Source: Acidimicrobiales bacterium (GTDB lineage: Bacteria > Actinomycetota > Acidimicrobiia > Acidimicrobiales > RAAP-2). Taken from it: DNA of 45,240 nt. The notes under the pieces are model-generated. The model was given only the letters and a program-made list of their open reading frames with translations. It searched no databases and was not told where the DNA came from. The position numbers and the translations under genes were made by a program. Positions 28,120 to 37,014 of this stretch are shown in pieces (the stretch's first letter is position 1; the number at the start of each line of letters is the position of its first letter). The stretch is from positions 1 through 45,240 of the forward strand of contig JADGOE010000018.1 of NCBI GenBank assembly GCA_017883135.1, given 5' to 3'.

Positions 28120-28955
28120 GGCAGCATCCGGGCAATGGCGCAGGCAGCCCCGAACCCGTTGTCGATCCCCACCACTGTGATGCCAGCGGCACAGGACGCG
28201 TGCATGGCCAGCAACGCGGTGACCCCCTCGAGGGCAGCGCCGTACCCCGTACTGGTGGGAACGGCGACGACAGGAGCCGGCGTGATGCCCCCGATCAGAC
28301 TGGCCAGGGCACCCTCCATACCGGCCACCACCACCACCGCGTCGGCATCGGCAAGCTCATCGGCCGACGCCAACAGACGGTGCACGCCGGCGACACCGCA
28401 GTCCACCAGAACCGTCGGGCGCAGTCCCAAACCGCCGAGCGTCGCCTCACACTCGCGCGCCACCGGAAGGTCGGATGTTCCCGCGGTGATCACCAGGGTG
28501 CGCGCCGACCGAGGCAGGGCTGGTCGCCACACCACGGTCGAGAGCTCGCCCCGGACCTGATCACCGCCGGTCGCCACCCCGGTCACCGTACGCACTCCCC
28601 CAGGGTGCTCGGCCAGGGTCGACGTCACTTGGGCCACATCTGCCCTGGTGAGGATCACCGGTCCGCCCTCGGGTCGAGGCACACCCTGATCTTGCTCCTC
28701 CTGACCCGACCCTCTGGCGGCAGGCCCGCGACCCTCGCCGAGGAGCTCGCCCACGATGGCCGAGCACTGCTCGGGTGTCTTCCCTTGTCCGTAGATTGCT
28801 TCCGGCAGGCCCTGGCGCAGCGCCCGGTGGTGGTCAACCTTGGCGAATCCCAGATCGGCGAAGGGAAGTCGTCGCAGTCGCAGGACGGCCTCGTCGGCGG
28901 AGCACGCTCCCGAGCGCACATCCGCCAGCAGGCCTTGCAGCATGAGTTCGTCCAT
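28116..28955 (-). CDS. larB: LarB nicotinate-dinucleotide carboxylase/hydrolase
   Basis: This 279-residue LarB carries out the first step of NPN cofactor synthesis: it carboxylates the pyridinium ring of nicotinic acid adenine dinucleotide and hydrolyses it. The C-terminal half is the PurE-like (AIR carboxylase) domain: LVITAGTSDLPVARECEATL, VDCGVAGVHRLL, VVVAGMEGALASLIGG and AVPTSTGYGAALEGVTALLA. The start at 28955 leaves only 23 bp to the divergent pheA start. There is no room for a normal leader, so translation is probably leaderless or nearly so. It forms an operon with larC; larE is at 12.2 kb. Confidence 0.92.
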   Translation of the reverse strand: MDELMLQGLLADVRSGACSADEAVLRLRRLPFADLGFAKVDHHRALRQGLPEAIYGQGKTPEQCSAIVGELLGEGRGPAARGSGQEEQDQGVPRPEGGPVILTRADVAQVTSTLAEHPGGVRTVTGVATGGDQVRGELSTVVWRPALPRSARTLVITAGTSDLPVARECEATLGGLGLRPTVLVDCGVAGVHRLLASADELADADAVVVVAGMEGALASLIGGITPAPVVAVPTSTGYGAALEGVTALLAMHASCAAGITVVGIDNGFGAACAIARMLP

Positions 28956-28964
28956 GATGTTCAC

Positions 28965-28970
28965 TATCCT
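28965..28970 (+). promoter_or_regulatory. leaderless -10 of pheA
   Basis: TATCCT lies 8 nt before the ATG at 28979, within the 23-bp larB-pheA gap. Confidence 0.5.
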
Positions 28971-28978
28971 GCCTGGGT

Positions 28979-29986
28979 ATGGTCGCCGATGCATCCTTGG
29001 GAACTCCTTCGGCGCCGTCCCTGCGGATCGGGTTCCTCGGTCCCGAGGGCACCTTCACCGAAGAGGCACTGCTGAGCGAGGCCGACTACGCCTCGGGTGA
29101 GATCGTTCCTCTGGCATCGTTGGCAGAGGTCCTCGAGTCCGTGCAGCAGGGCCGGGTGGACCTGGGGTTCGTCCCCCTCGAGAATGCCATCGAGGGGACT
29201 GTGCGGGACATCATCGACAGTTTGATCTTCGAGTTCGACCTGCTCATCCAGCGAGAAGTGGTGTTGGACATCCACCTCCACCTGATGGCAGTGCCCGGGA
29301 CCCGATTGGCCGATCTGGAGCGGGTGGCGTCGATTCCGGTGGCCACCGCCCAGTGCCGCCGCTACCTGACCGAACACCTGCCCACAGCCGAGACCATGGC
29401 CACCAACTCCACAGCGGAGGCGGCTCGGCTGCTGGGCGAGCGGGACCCCACCATGTCCTCACGTCCTACAGCGGCCATTGCCCCACGGCTGGCAGCCAAG
29501 CTCTACGGGCTCGACATCCTGGTCGAGGACGTCGAGGACCATCCGGAGAATCAGACCCGGTTCGTGTCGTTGGCCAAATCGGGCATTCCGGCACCGACCG
29601 GGCACGACCGGACCAGCATCGCCTGCTTCCAGAACGCCGACCATCCCGGAAGCCTGTACGCCATCCTCGGCCAGTTCGCCGCCCGCAACATCAACCTGAG
29701 CAAGCTGGAGTCGCGCCCCACCAAGCAGGCGCTCGGTGACTACTGCTTCATCATCGATTTCGAGGGCCATATCTCCGATGCGGTGGTCAGCGACTGCCTC
29801 CGTGACCTCCATACCGGACTGGCCGGAGTGAAGTTCCTTGGCTCCTATCCGGCGGCTGGACCAGCCGGTCCCGCTATCCGCCGCGAAGTGGGAACCGCCC
29901 AGCGGCAAGCAGCCGAGTGGGTGGACGGACTGAGAGCCCAAGTGGGATCGGGCGGTGCCTCCCAGGGGCCTCCGGCCGGACCCTGA
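28979..29986 (+). CDS. pheA: prephenate dehydratase
   Basis: This 335-residue monofunctional prephenate dehydratase converts prephenate to phenylpyruvate in phenylalanine synthesis. The catalytic domain begins RIGFLGPEGTFTEEAL and carries VDLGFVPLENAIEGTV and the catalytic Thr-Arg-Phe in NQTRFVSLA. A C-terminal ACT domain has HPGSLYAILGQFAARNINL and the Phe-binding ESRP motif, so it should be feedback-inhibited by phenylalanine. No chorismate mutase domain is fused. It is followed directly by tRNA-Ser. The last ~35 residues are a low-complexity tail. Confidence 0.94.
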   Translation: MVADASLGTPSAPSLRIGFLGPEGTFTEEALLSEADYASGEIVPLASLAEVLESVQQGRVDLGFVPLENAIEGTVRDIIDSLIFEFDLLIQREVVLDIHLHLMAVPGTRLADLERVASIPVATAQCRRYLTEHLPTAETMATNSTAEAARLLGERDPTMSSRPTAAIAPRLAAKLYGLDILVEDVEDHPENQTRFVSLAKSGIPAPTGHDRTSIACFQNADHPGSLYAILGQFAARNINLSKLESRPTKQALGDYCFIIDFEGHISDAVVSDCLRDLHTGLAGVKFLGSYPAAGPAGPAIRREVGTAQRQAAEWVDGLRAQVGSGGASQGPPAGP

Positions 29987-30010
29987 CGGCGGCTACCCTG
30001 GCGAGCGCTC

Positions 30011-30095
30011 GGAGGGATGGCAGAGCGGACAAATGCGCGGCTCTTGAAAAGCCGTGAGGCGCAAGCCTCCGTGGGTTCGAATCCCACTCCCTCCG
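30011..30095 (+). tRNA. tRNA-Ser (anticodon UGA)
   Basis: This is an 85-nt class II tRNA. The acceptor stem is GGAGGGA/TCCCTCC with discriminator G. The anticodon stem CGGCT/AGCCG holds loop CTTGAAA (anticodon TGA). The long variable arm GAGGC-GCAA-GCCTC is typical of tRNA-Ser, and the T-arm is GTGGG-TTCGAAT-CCCAC. The CCA end is not encoded. Confidence 0.95.
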
Positions 30096-30161
30096 CTGGG
30101 GTGATGTCGCGAGACATCGTGGACAGGCGAACCGATGCAGGATAGGTGCTCCCTCCGCTGG
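30087..30161 (+). repeat. 13-bp repeat of the tRNA-Ser 3' end
   Basis: CTCCCTCCGCTGG occurs at 30087-30099 (end of the tRNA plus flank) and again at 30149-30161. It resembles a minimal att-site-like duplication of a tRNA end, but only 49 bp lie between the copies and no integrase is nearby. Confidence 0.4.
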
Positions 30162-30235
30162 TCAGGGTCAGGTCGTTGGCCTACCTCGCGATCTATGTTC
30201 GGTCGAAGTCACGAGCGCCGTGGACCGCAAGCGCC

Positions 30236-31048
30236 CTACTTCGGCACTATCACGTACACCACGGTGACCTGGGCACTGGCCTGCTGAGTGCCGGGCTCCA
30301 AGGGGACCGGCACATTCGCGGCATCGGATGAGGCACTGAACTGGCCTGCGGTGGCGTAAACAGGAGACGGATTAGTGGTCGAATCGGTGATCGAACAGAT
30401 TCTCCCAAGCGATTGTCCGCCTGCCGCTGCCATGGCGTGGGCATGGGCCGCCGCCGTGGTGACCGCGTTCGCCCGAGCCCGGCCGTCGACGTTGCCGGTG
30501 TTGCTGACGGCAAAGGTCAATCCATTGATGCGGATGGAGTTGCCAACCGATACCGCTGCAGCATCGATCACCTGACCGGCATTCGACAGATTGTGCAATG
30601 TCAGCAACAACGTGTTCGACACCTGGTATCCGGTGATCGCTCCATTGGGTGCCATGGTGGGAGTGATCGAGAAGTTGGTCGACTGGATATCACGTGGAAC
30701 GACCCCCAAGAACTTCAATGTGCCCGTCAGAGTGGTTGCCTGCTTGTTGGCATCTGACAAGGCTGCCGACGCCGTAGCGTCGGAGACGCTTACGCCGATG
30801 TCGACGGTGAGGATGTCCGGAGTTGCCGAAGCCTGACCACTTGCCGCCACCGTGATCCTGGGCATGCCCGAAGTGCAGTTCGGTTGGGCGGGCGACGCGG
30901 CAGAGTTCGAACCGCAGGCCGCCAGGCCGCCGCCAAGGAGAGCCAGCCCCAGGATGGCACCCACGCGCCGAATACCTGTACGGCCGGAGGCTGTCGTCTC
31001 GGAGTAGTGGCTACCCTGCTCGTGCCTTGCCGTCACAATGGTGCTCAT
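30236..31048 (-). CDS. SIMPL-domain (DUF541) lipoprotein
   Basis: This 270-residue lipoprotein (signal ending LAAC) has a SIMPL/DUF541 domain: ITVAASGQASATPDILTVDI, SDATASAALSDANKQATTL, DIQSTNFSITPTMAPNGAIT, GYQVSNTLLLTL and a terminal AQVTVVYVIVP. The family forms periplasmic or surface oligomers and its biochemical role is poorly known. The ATG follows AAGGAG with a good spacer. It lies alone downstream of the ECF sigma pair and may be a target of that sigma factor (proximity only). Confidence 0.88.
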   Translation of the reverse strand: MSTIVTARHEQGSHYSETTASGRTGIRRVGAILGLALLGGGLAACGSNSAASPAQPNCTSGMPRITVAASGQASATPDILTVDIGVSVSDATASAALSDANKQATTLTGTLKFLGVVPRDIQSTNFSITPTMAPNGAITGYQVSNTLLLTLHNLSNAGQVIDAAAVSVGNSIRINGLTFAVSNTGNVDGRARANAVTTAAAHAHAMAAAGGQSLGRICSITDSTTNPSPVYATAGQFSASSDAANVPVPLEPGTQQASAQVTVVYVIVPK

Positions 31049-31172
31049 AGTGTTCTCCTTGTCGTAGCGGATTGGTTGGGAACCGGTGTAGAGGCGCCGT
31101 CCGGGGTGAATTCAGACGCAGTCGAAACCGGACACATCGATACGGCCGGCGTGTCGGCATACGGAGGCAAAG

Positions 31173-31910
31173 TCACGGCGCAAGGTGGAGGCACACCACT
31201 GGTTGCCAGCCGGTCGCCGGCACAAGCATGACCGTTCCGAAAGGAGCGACTACCAGGACCTTCCCGTCGCGATCGAGGCGTAGCCAGGCGTTGGCGGGCA
31301 CACCCTTCACCCCCGGCACCGCCGCATCTGCCGACCACCACCGCCGGCCGTCGAACACGACGGGTTCTCCGCACCCGCTCGGAATGGTCATCGAATAGAA
31401 GAGAGCAACGACGACGCCGGAAGCGCACGGAACAGTCGTCTCGTTGCCGGTGCACTCGCCCGCTCGACCATTCCCATTGCCGCCACGGGGGATCGGATCG
31501 GTGAACGAACCTCCGACGAACGATGGCTGGACGGCATCCGCCGGACAAGCCTCCCCGAGATGACAGCCGCCGGGCCGCGTGGCACCCTCGGCACTGAATT
31601 GTCGTGGGGCCAGCCCGTTGGCCGGAGCAGCCAGCTGGTCCGCGGCGTATGACGGTTGGGTCGACGTCGCCCTCACGCCACCTGGATGTCGAGGCACCGA
31701 CGTCGCAGAACGGCTGGTGTGGTCGCCGCTCGATCCGATGCTGATGACCGAGCCGATTCCGAGGATCGCGACGATCACGATTGCTCCACCGACAGTTCGC
31801 TGCTGGCGAGTCCGATGGGCTGCGTCGATACGGTGGGAGCGCCGGGCTACCTCCCCTCGGTGCCAACGCTCCGGGACCAGAGGGTCTGGATCGTCAAGGT
31901 CCTCAAACAC
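31173..31910 (-). CDS. single-pass membrane protein, possible anti-sigma partner
   Basis: This 245-residue protein has an acidic/basic cytoplasmic N-terminus (~40 residues, HRIDAAHRTRQQRT), one membrane helix (VGGAIVIVAILGIGSVISIG) and a ~180-residue exported domain. The domain contains six Cys (for example GGCHLGEACPAD, GECTGNETTVPCASG) likely to form disulfides. It lies 38 bp downstream of an ECF sigma gene in the same operon, where anti-sigma factors are usually found. No zinc-binding anti-sigma HxxxCxxC motif is visible, so the partner role is inferred from position and topology. Confidence 0.6.
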   Translation of the reverse strand: MFEDLDDPDPLVPERWHRGEVARRSHRIDAAHRTRQQRTVGGAIVIVAILGIGSVISIGSSGDHTSRSATSVPRHPGGVRATSTQPSYAADQLAAPANGLAPRQFSAEGATRPGGCHLGEACPADAVQPSFVGGSFTDPIPRGGNGNGRAGECTGNETTVPCASGVVVALFYSMTIPSGCGEPVVFDGRRWWSADAAVPGVKGVPANAWLRLDRDGKVLVVAPFGTVMLVPATGWQPVVCLHLAP

Positions 31911-31948
31911 GGTGGTATGGAACCCCGAGTTGGCTGACCACGAACCGA

Positions 31949-32446
31949 CTACTCCTCGAGGTCGCGCCGGAGTCGCGCCAACGCTCTCGAGGCGTGCTGC
32001 TTGACCGTCCCGAGGGACACTCCGAGTGCCACCGCGGTCTGGAGCTCGGTGAGATCGGCAATGTAGCGAAGGACAACGACGTCCCGCTGCCTGCGAGGCA
32101 GGCGTTCGAGGGCCCGGACGAGGTCGATTCGTCGCTCGTCAAACTCTCCGAGAGGGCTTCCGGTAGGCCTGCGATCATGAGTTGCCGCCCTCCTTCGTCG
32201 GCGCCACACATCAATGGACAGGTTGACCGACACGGTTGCGACCCAGGGGTCTGCTTGGGGAAGCAGCTTCTGCCACCGGAGTGCGGCACGGGCCAGTGCC
32301 TCGATCGCCACGTCCTCAGAATCTTCTCGCGACCCCAGCAACCGGTAGGCCGATCTGTAGGCAACATGGAATAGTCGATCGAACGCATGGTCGAACTTCT
32401 CGTCCTCATCTGCTTCCGGTGTGTCACCGCTCATGTCTCTGTACAT
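31949..32446 (-). CDS. ECF RNA polymerase sigma factor
   Basis: This 165-residue ECF sigma factor has region 2 (FDRLFHVAYRSAYRLLGSRE, SEDVAIEALARAALRW) and region 4 with a helix-turn-helix (LERLPRRQRDVVVLRYIADL, TAVALGVSLGTVKQHASRAL). It redirects RNA polymerase to a stress or envelope regulon. The start is ambiguous between the ATG at 32446 and the ATG at 32434, four codons apart. The downstream gene encodes the likely membrane-bound regulator. Confidence 0.9.
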   Translation of the reverse strand: MYRDMSGDTPEADEDEKFDHAFDRLFHVAYRSAYRLLGSREDSEDVAIEALARAALRWQKLLPQADPWVATVSVNLSIDVWRRRRRAATHDRRPTGSPLGEFDERRIDLVRALERLPRRQRDVVVLRYIADLTELQTAVALGVSLGTVKQHASRALARLRRDLEE

Positions 32447-32822
32447 ATCCTCACGAACGACGGGTCGAAGATAGTTGACATGGATTGCGCGCCCGCCTGA
32501 TCAAGCCGGAGTCGTTGCTCGATCAGGAGACTGAATCGGGAATAGGAGCGTGCCACGCTCCGACGTGGGGAGTTTCTCCCTCAACGAGTTGGAAATGCCT
32601 CAGGGCCGTCGAGCGATGACTGAGCGCTCTTGCAAGAGGTTTCCCTCGATCCCTCCCAGCAAGCCCAACGTTCCGCCGCTTTCGGACCCTGGAGATGAGG
32701 ACAGAGGTCGAAGCCCCTACCACGCGACCGGTCGGGACATCCCCGGGAGACTCAGCGAGCATGGGCGCCGATGACTGGAGCAATCCGACCGTAGGGCGCA
32801 TCACATCTCGCAGCGAGAGGTC
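32447..32822. other. gene-free region between ECF sigma gene and lipase
   Basis: About 376 bp without a supportable reading frame. The right part is the 3' flank of the lipase and the left part should hold the promoter of the sigma gene. I see no clear terminator, RNA or repeat. Confidence 0.45.
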
Positions 32823-34172
32823 TCAATTCACAGATGCCAAAGGGCGACTCGTCGCCGCAGTCACTGGCGTTGCTGGCATTGCCGCTGATGCCGGTGGCGC
32901 TGGTTCGACGGCCGGTGCGATCGGCAACGGCTGGTCGCAGGTCGGTGCCGTGAGCCGACCGGCGAACCGGTCCCCCAACCAGTTGATCACCGATGGAGCG
33001 ATGGTCGGTGCCAACTTGACGTGCCCGACGTCGGCGAGCCACAACGACGTGAGATCGGAGTGTGCTGCACAGGCGCGCTGGATGTAGAGGGTCGTGGTGT
33101 TCGGCAGCACGACCTCGTCGTCCAGGCTCTCGGCCACCATCAAGGGTTGTGACGGGGATAGAACCGGAGCCGTTTGCTCTTGTGCCGCTAGCCGCCAGTT
33201 GGACATGGTTACCGGGTTGACCCTGAAGAAGGGTTGCTTGATCGCCGTCCGGACGAGCGCCTCGACAGCTGCAGAAGTGATGCACTGCTCGGCCACCCTT
33301 CTGAAGTTGTCATAGCCTGCCCTCGTCGTGATCGAGCTTGCGGAAAGCGCCGGATATGCGGTCGGCCAGGACGTCAGCACTTCCGGGCCGACCACCCAGG
33401 CAAGGCTCGAGCCATGCGTCTCATTGAGAAGAGCCACCAGCTCCGCGGCGGGGGCCGATGCCACGGTTGCCACAAGGTGTAGTTCGGGTGCGTACGTGGC
33501 TGCCCGTGCCGCAGTGAACAACGCCGAGCTACCGCCTTGCGAGTGGCCCCACACGGCAAAGGAATCGCCGGCATGCGCAGATGGGATGTACTTCAGCGCC
33601 CGAACGCTGTTCAGCACGTCGTGTGCCTCGTCATCGCCCACGAGATAGCCCTCGGTCCCCGCGGTACCGAGGCTGGCGTAGTCGGTGGCAGTCACCACCC
33701 ACCCCCGTGCGAGCATCGAAGCCACCCAGGGGATCCCTGCCACAGGGTTCGGGGTCCGTGATGGCGCGCACTGGTCACCCATGCCCACGGTGTCGTGCGC
33801 CCAGACGACCACAGGCCGCGGGCTGCCGGCAACGTTGTTGTCGGGGATGAACACCATTCCGGAACTGAATGTCAGCGACCCGTCGGCTCGCTGGGTCCGA
33901 TAGAGGACCCGCAGCCCGGTCCCGTTGGCCACACGAACCCCGAGGGGCTGGCTGCGGACTACTTGGCCGAGGGGTCCCGTCAGGCTCAGTCCCGACGAGT
34001 CGTAAAAGGGTTGGAACGCACTTTGCTGGCTGGCTGTCTTGGCCTTGGAGAAGATGGTCAGCCCGATCAGGGCGAGGGCGATGACCAACAAGCCGATCAG
34101 CAGGTTTCGGAGTGCGCGGTGGCGAGAGAAGAACCCACCCCGCGTGGATATACCGGCGCTCTCCTTGGGCAT
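32823..34172 (-). CDS. secretory lipase (LIP family) alpha/beta hydrolase
   Basis: This protein of about 449 residues has an N-terminal signal/anchor (RHRALRNLLIGLLVIALALI) and a secretory-lipase alpha/beta-hydrolase domain. The nucleophile elbow is FAVWGHSQGGSSAL, the acid region ESLDDEVVLPNTT and the His region ADVGHVKLAP. Substrates of the family are triacylglycerols or other esters. The C-terminus is Pro/Ala-rich. The ATG at 34172 gives a normal signal peptide; ATGs at 34202 and 34208 and an upstream start at 34244 are possible. No strong ribosome-binding site decides it. Confidence 0.85.
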   Translation of the reverse strand: MPKESAGISTRGGFFSRHRALRNLLIGLLVIALALIGLTIFSKAKTASQQSAFQPFYDSSGLSLTGPLGQVVRSQPLGVRVANGTGLRVLYRTQRADGSLTFSSGMVFIPDNNVAGSPRPVVVWAHDTVGMGDQCAPSRTPNPVAGIPWVASMLARGWVVTATDYASLGTAGTEGYLVGDDEAHDVLNSVRALKYIPSAHAGDSFAVWGHSQGGSSALFTAARAATYAPELHLVATVASAPAAELVALLNETHGSSLAWVVGPEVLTSWPTAYPALSASSITTRAGYDNFRRVAEQCITSAAVEALVRTAIKQPFFRVNPVTMSNWRLAAQEQTAPVLSPSQPLMVAESLDDEVVLPNTTTLYIQRACAAHSDLTSLWLADVGHVKLAPTIAPSVINWLGDRFAGRLTAPTCDQPLPIAPAVEPAPPASAAMPATPVTAATSRPLASVN

Positions 34173-34265
34173 CGGGGAATTTCTACCATGGGGACCTGCC
34201 ATGTTCATTACATTCGACGTCAAGACGCCGGTCTCACCTAGCACCCCACCCCGCGGTCTGGCCGA

Positions 34266-34972
34266 TCAGGCGAAGAAGGAGCTGACCAGTGTCAGCACGC
34301 AGGCCGCAATGGCGATCCACGACGCAAAGATCCGGATCACCCGAACCCGGTACCACTGACCGTCGTCGTAGCGACCCTTGCGGGCCCGGTTCCACAGGCC
34401 GAATCCGATGAGACTCAGCACGATGAGGTGGGCCAGAGTCGACCCGATGAAGAACTCATAGGTGGACGCATACGCGCCGACGATGGAGGTGAACGGGAGC
34501 ACCTGGAACTGGTAGAAACCCAGTGCGATCGAGGCCAGGAGCGCAAGGAAGGCGAGGCCGGCAACGCCGCCGATGGCACTCCGGCTGTCGCGGTTACGGG
34601 CCGAGCGCTCGACCGCCCAGATCAGCAGCGCGGCTGCGACGGCCAGGGCGGCGACGCCGACGGAGTACCAGGCGTTCGCCAGCGGAACCCCTTGGGTCAA
34701 CGGGTTGCCCAGGCCATCGGTACAGGGCTTGGCATTCGAGCACGCAGTACCGCGCCACATCCCGTTCGTGTTCAGCGCCCGAAGGTAGAACCAGGTGAAG
34801 ACCTCCAAGATGAGAAACAGCAGGTCCCCACCGATGAACAGCCACAGGGCCAGCCGTTCCTTGTGGTCACGCTGTTCCGGCGTCTCGTGGTGGCCCCCTC
34901 GTGCTCAGCCTGCTCGCTGTCGCCGGTGCCACCGTCGCGGGCATCATCGCGTTCGGTCGCCGTGGTGGCCAT
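34266..34972 (-). CDS. coxC: cytochrome c oxidase subunit III (CoxC-like); one frameshift
   Basis: Read through one frameshift this is a ~235-residue heme-copper oxidase subunit III. An acidic N-terminus (MATTATERDDARDGGTG, from the ATG at 34972) is followed in another frame by HKERLALWLFIGGDLLFLIL and EVFTWFYLRALNTNGMW, then four more helices including STYEFFIGSTLAHLIVLSLI. The switch is at a C5/G5 run (34894-34898); one extra G restores one frame. The downstream frame has no ATG or GTG before its first helix, which supports a single interrupted gene. The start overlaps the coxA stop (TGATG). Confidence 0.8.
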
Positions 34973-36941
34973 CAGCTCTGACCTCCGGTATCGGACTGCT
35001 CAGCGGAGCCGACCGGCATCAACTCGGGCCCGCGGTCGGGATCGCTCGTCGGTTGGGTACCGGACTCCTCCTGGGGCCCAGGCTCACCGTAGCCGTAGGG
35101 GCCAGAGGTCACCACCGGATCCACAGTGAAGTTCTCCAGTGGCACCGGGGTCGGTACCTTCCACTCCAAGGTCTTGGAGCGCCACGGGTTGGCCGGGGCC
35201 GGCTTCCCGTGGCGCCACGAATGGAGCATGGCGTACAAGAGCACGACCCATCCGAGCATGAGCAGGTAGGCGCCACCGGTGGCCATCTGGTTGGCATGGA
35301 GGAAGATCGGGTCGTAGTACGCCACACGACGGGGCATTCCTTGGAACCCCTCCCAGAACATCCGAAGTAGGTGATCTGGATCCCGATGGCGATCATCCAG
35401 AATGCGATCTTGCCGATGCGCTCATTGAGCATCTTGGCGGAGACCTTGGGGAACCAGTAGCAGAGTGCGGCCGTTGCGGCGATCATCGCCCCACCCAACA
35501 GCGTGTAGTGGAAGTGGGCGGTCACGAACATGTCACCGTGGAAGTACTGGTCCGCGGGTACATCGGACAGATAGATGCCGGTGACGCCACCGATGATGAA
35601 GTTCCACAAGAAGAGATAGACGAAGTACATGGGGAGGCGGGTCCAGATCCTGCCCTTCCACAGCGTTCCGATGATGCTCAGGAAGATGACGCCGGTGGGG
35701 ATCGAGATCAGCTCCGTGGTCAGCATGAACGGACCCCCCAGGTCCGGGGCCCAGCCCGTCGTGAACATGTGGTGGGCCCACACCATGATCGAGAGCCCGG
35801 CAACGGCGGCAAAGGACGCAACGACCACCTTGTAGCCGAAGACCGGCTTGCGGGCGAAGGTACTAGCAACCTCCAGCATTGCGGCCACCGGCGGGAGCAG
35901 GATCACGTAGACCTCGGGATGGCCCATGACCCAGAACACATTTTCGTACAGCCAACCGGAGCCGCCCTGGGCGGCCACAAAGAACGACGTCCCTGTTGCC
36001 CGGTCGGTGATCATGAGGGTCATCACAAGCAGGAACGCGGGCATGGCGTAGAGACCGAGGCCACCACCGATCATCGATCCCCAGGTGAAGATGGGCAAGC
36101 GGCCCATGGTCATGCCTTTCGCCCGCATGGTGATGATGGTGACGATGGTGTTGACCCCCGCCACCGTGACCGAAACGACGAAGGTGATGATGGTGACAGC
36201 GAAGGCGTCCATGGCAGGCGGGGCCTGCACCGTCAGAGGCGCATAGGTGGTCCATCCGGCGTCGACCCCGCCCAGGAAGAACGTGGCGAGCAGGCAGGGG
36301 ACGGCTGACACGACCACCCAGAAGCTCATGGCGTTGAGCCTCGGGAACGCCATGTCCTTGGCACCGATCATGATCGGCATGATGAAGTTGGTGAACGGAC
36401 CCGACACCATGATGATGGTGGCGATGATCATGCACATGCCGTGAATGGTGACCAGGGAGTTGTAGGTCTCCGGCGACAGGAAGCTCGAGTGGGCCGTGAT
36501 CAGCTGGGTCCGGATCAGCATGGCCAGGGTTCCGCCGACACCGAAGAGCACCAGCACCAGCACCAGGTACTGGGTCCCGACCACCTTGTGATCCGTGCAG
36601 AACTTCAGGTACCGGGACCTGCCCTGGCCCACGCCAGCGGCGTAGAGCTCGTCCTGGTGAGTCTGATCGTGACCCAGCGCCCACCGGATCGGGGCGTTGA
36701 AAGAGCCCATGCCGATGTTGAAGCCGATCACCCACGCCACCATGGTCACCGTGACCACCATGTCGCTTCCCCAGTTCGAGCCCTGCAGCAGGGCGTGGGA
36801 GATCAACCAGGCGACGAAGCCGAGGAACACGCCAAACCCGAGTCCGGTCCAGATGTTCTGCCGTCGGTACAGTCCCCCGGCCTCCGGTCCGAGCGGTGTG
36901 TCCTCGAGAAGTCGTGGAGCCACGTCGGTAGTCACGTACAT
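34972..36941 (-). CDS. coxA: cytochrome c oxidase subunit I (aa3-type, A-family); one frameshift
   Basis: This is a heme-copper oxidase subunit I of about 656 residues if the frameshift is repaired. It has heme-a ligand His in VTIHGMCMIIATI, the CuB/cross-link motif GHPEVYVILLPP, the paired CuB histidines AHHMFTTG, and heme ligands in TAHFHYTLLGG. It reduces O2 to water and pumps protons. At about 35362 the frame changes: ...GIQITYFG continues as MFWEGFQGMPRRVAYYDPIF and the last helix and tail (LGWVVLLYAMLHSWRHGKP ... TLEWKVPTPVPLENF) lie in the next frame. One missing base between TTCGG and ATG explains it. The unrepaired frame ends in an Arg/Ser/Cys-rich nonsense tail at 35109. Confidence 0.92.
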
Positions 36942-37014
36942 ACCCTTTCGCTGCTGCGTCCTACTGCGCTGCCACTGCGTTCGTTCATCGGCACACTGCC
37001 GCCGACCCAGCCAC

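Noticed and set aside
26533-28560. A 675-codon plus-strand frame opposite larC
   Set aside because: It is antisense to larC, larB and the VOC gene, all of which carry family motifs on the minus strand.
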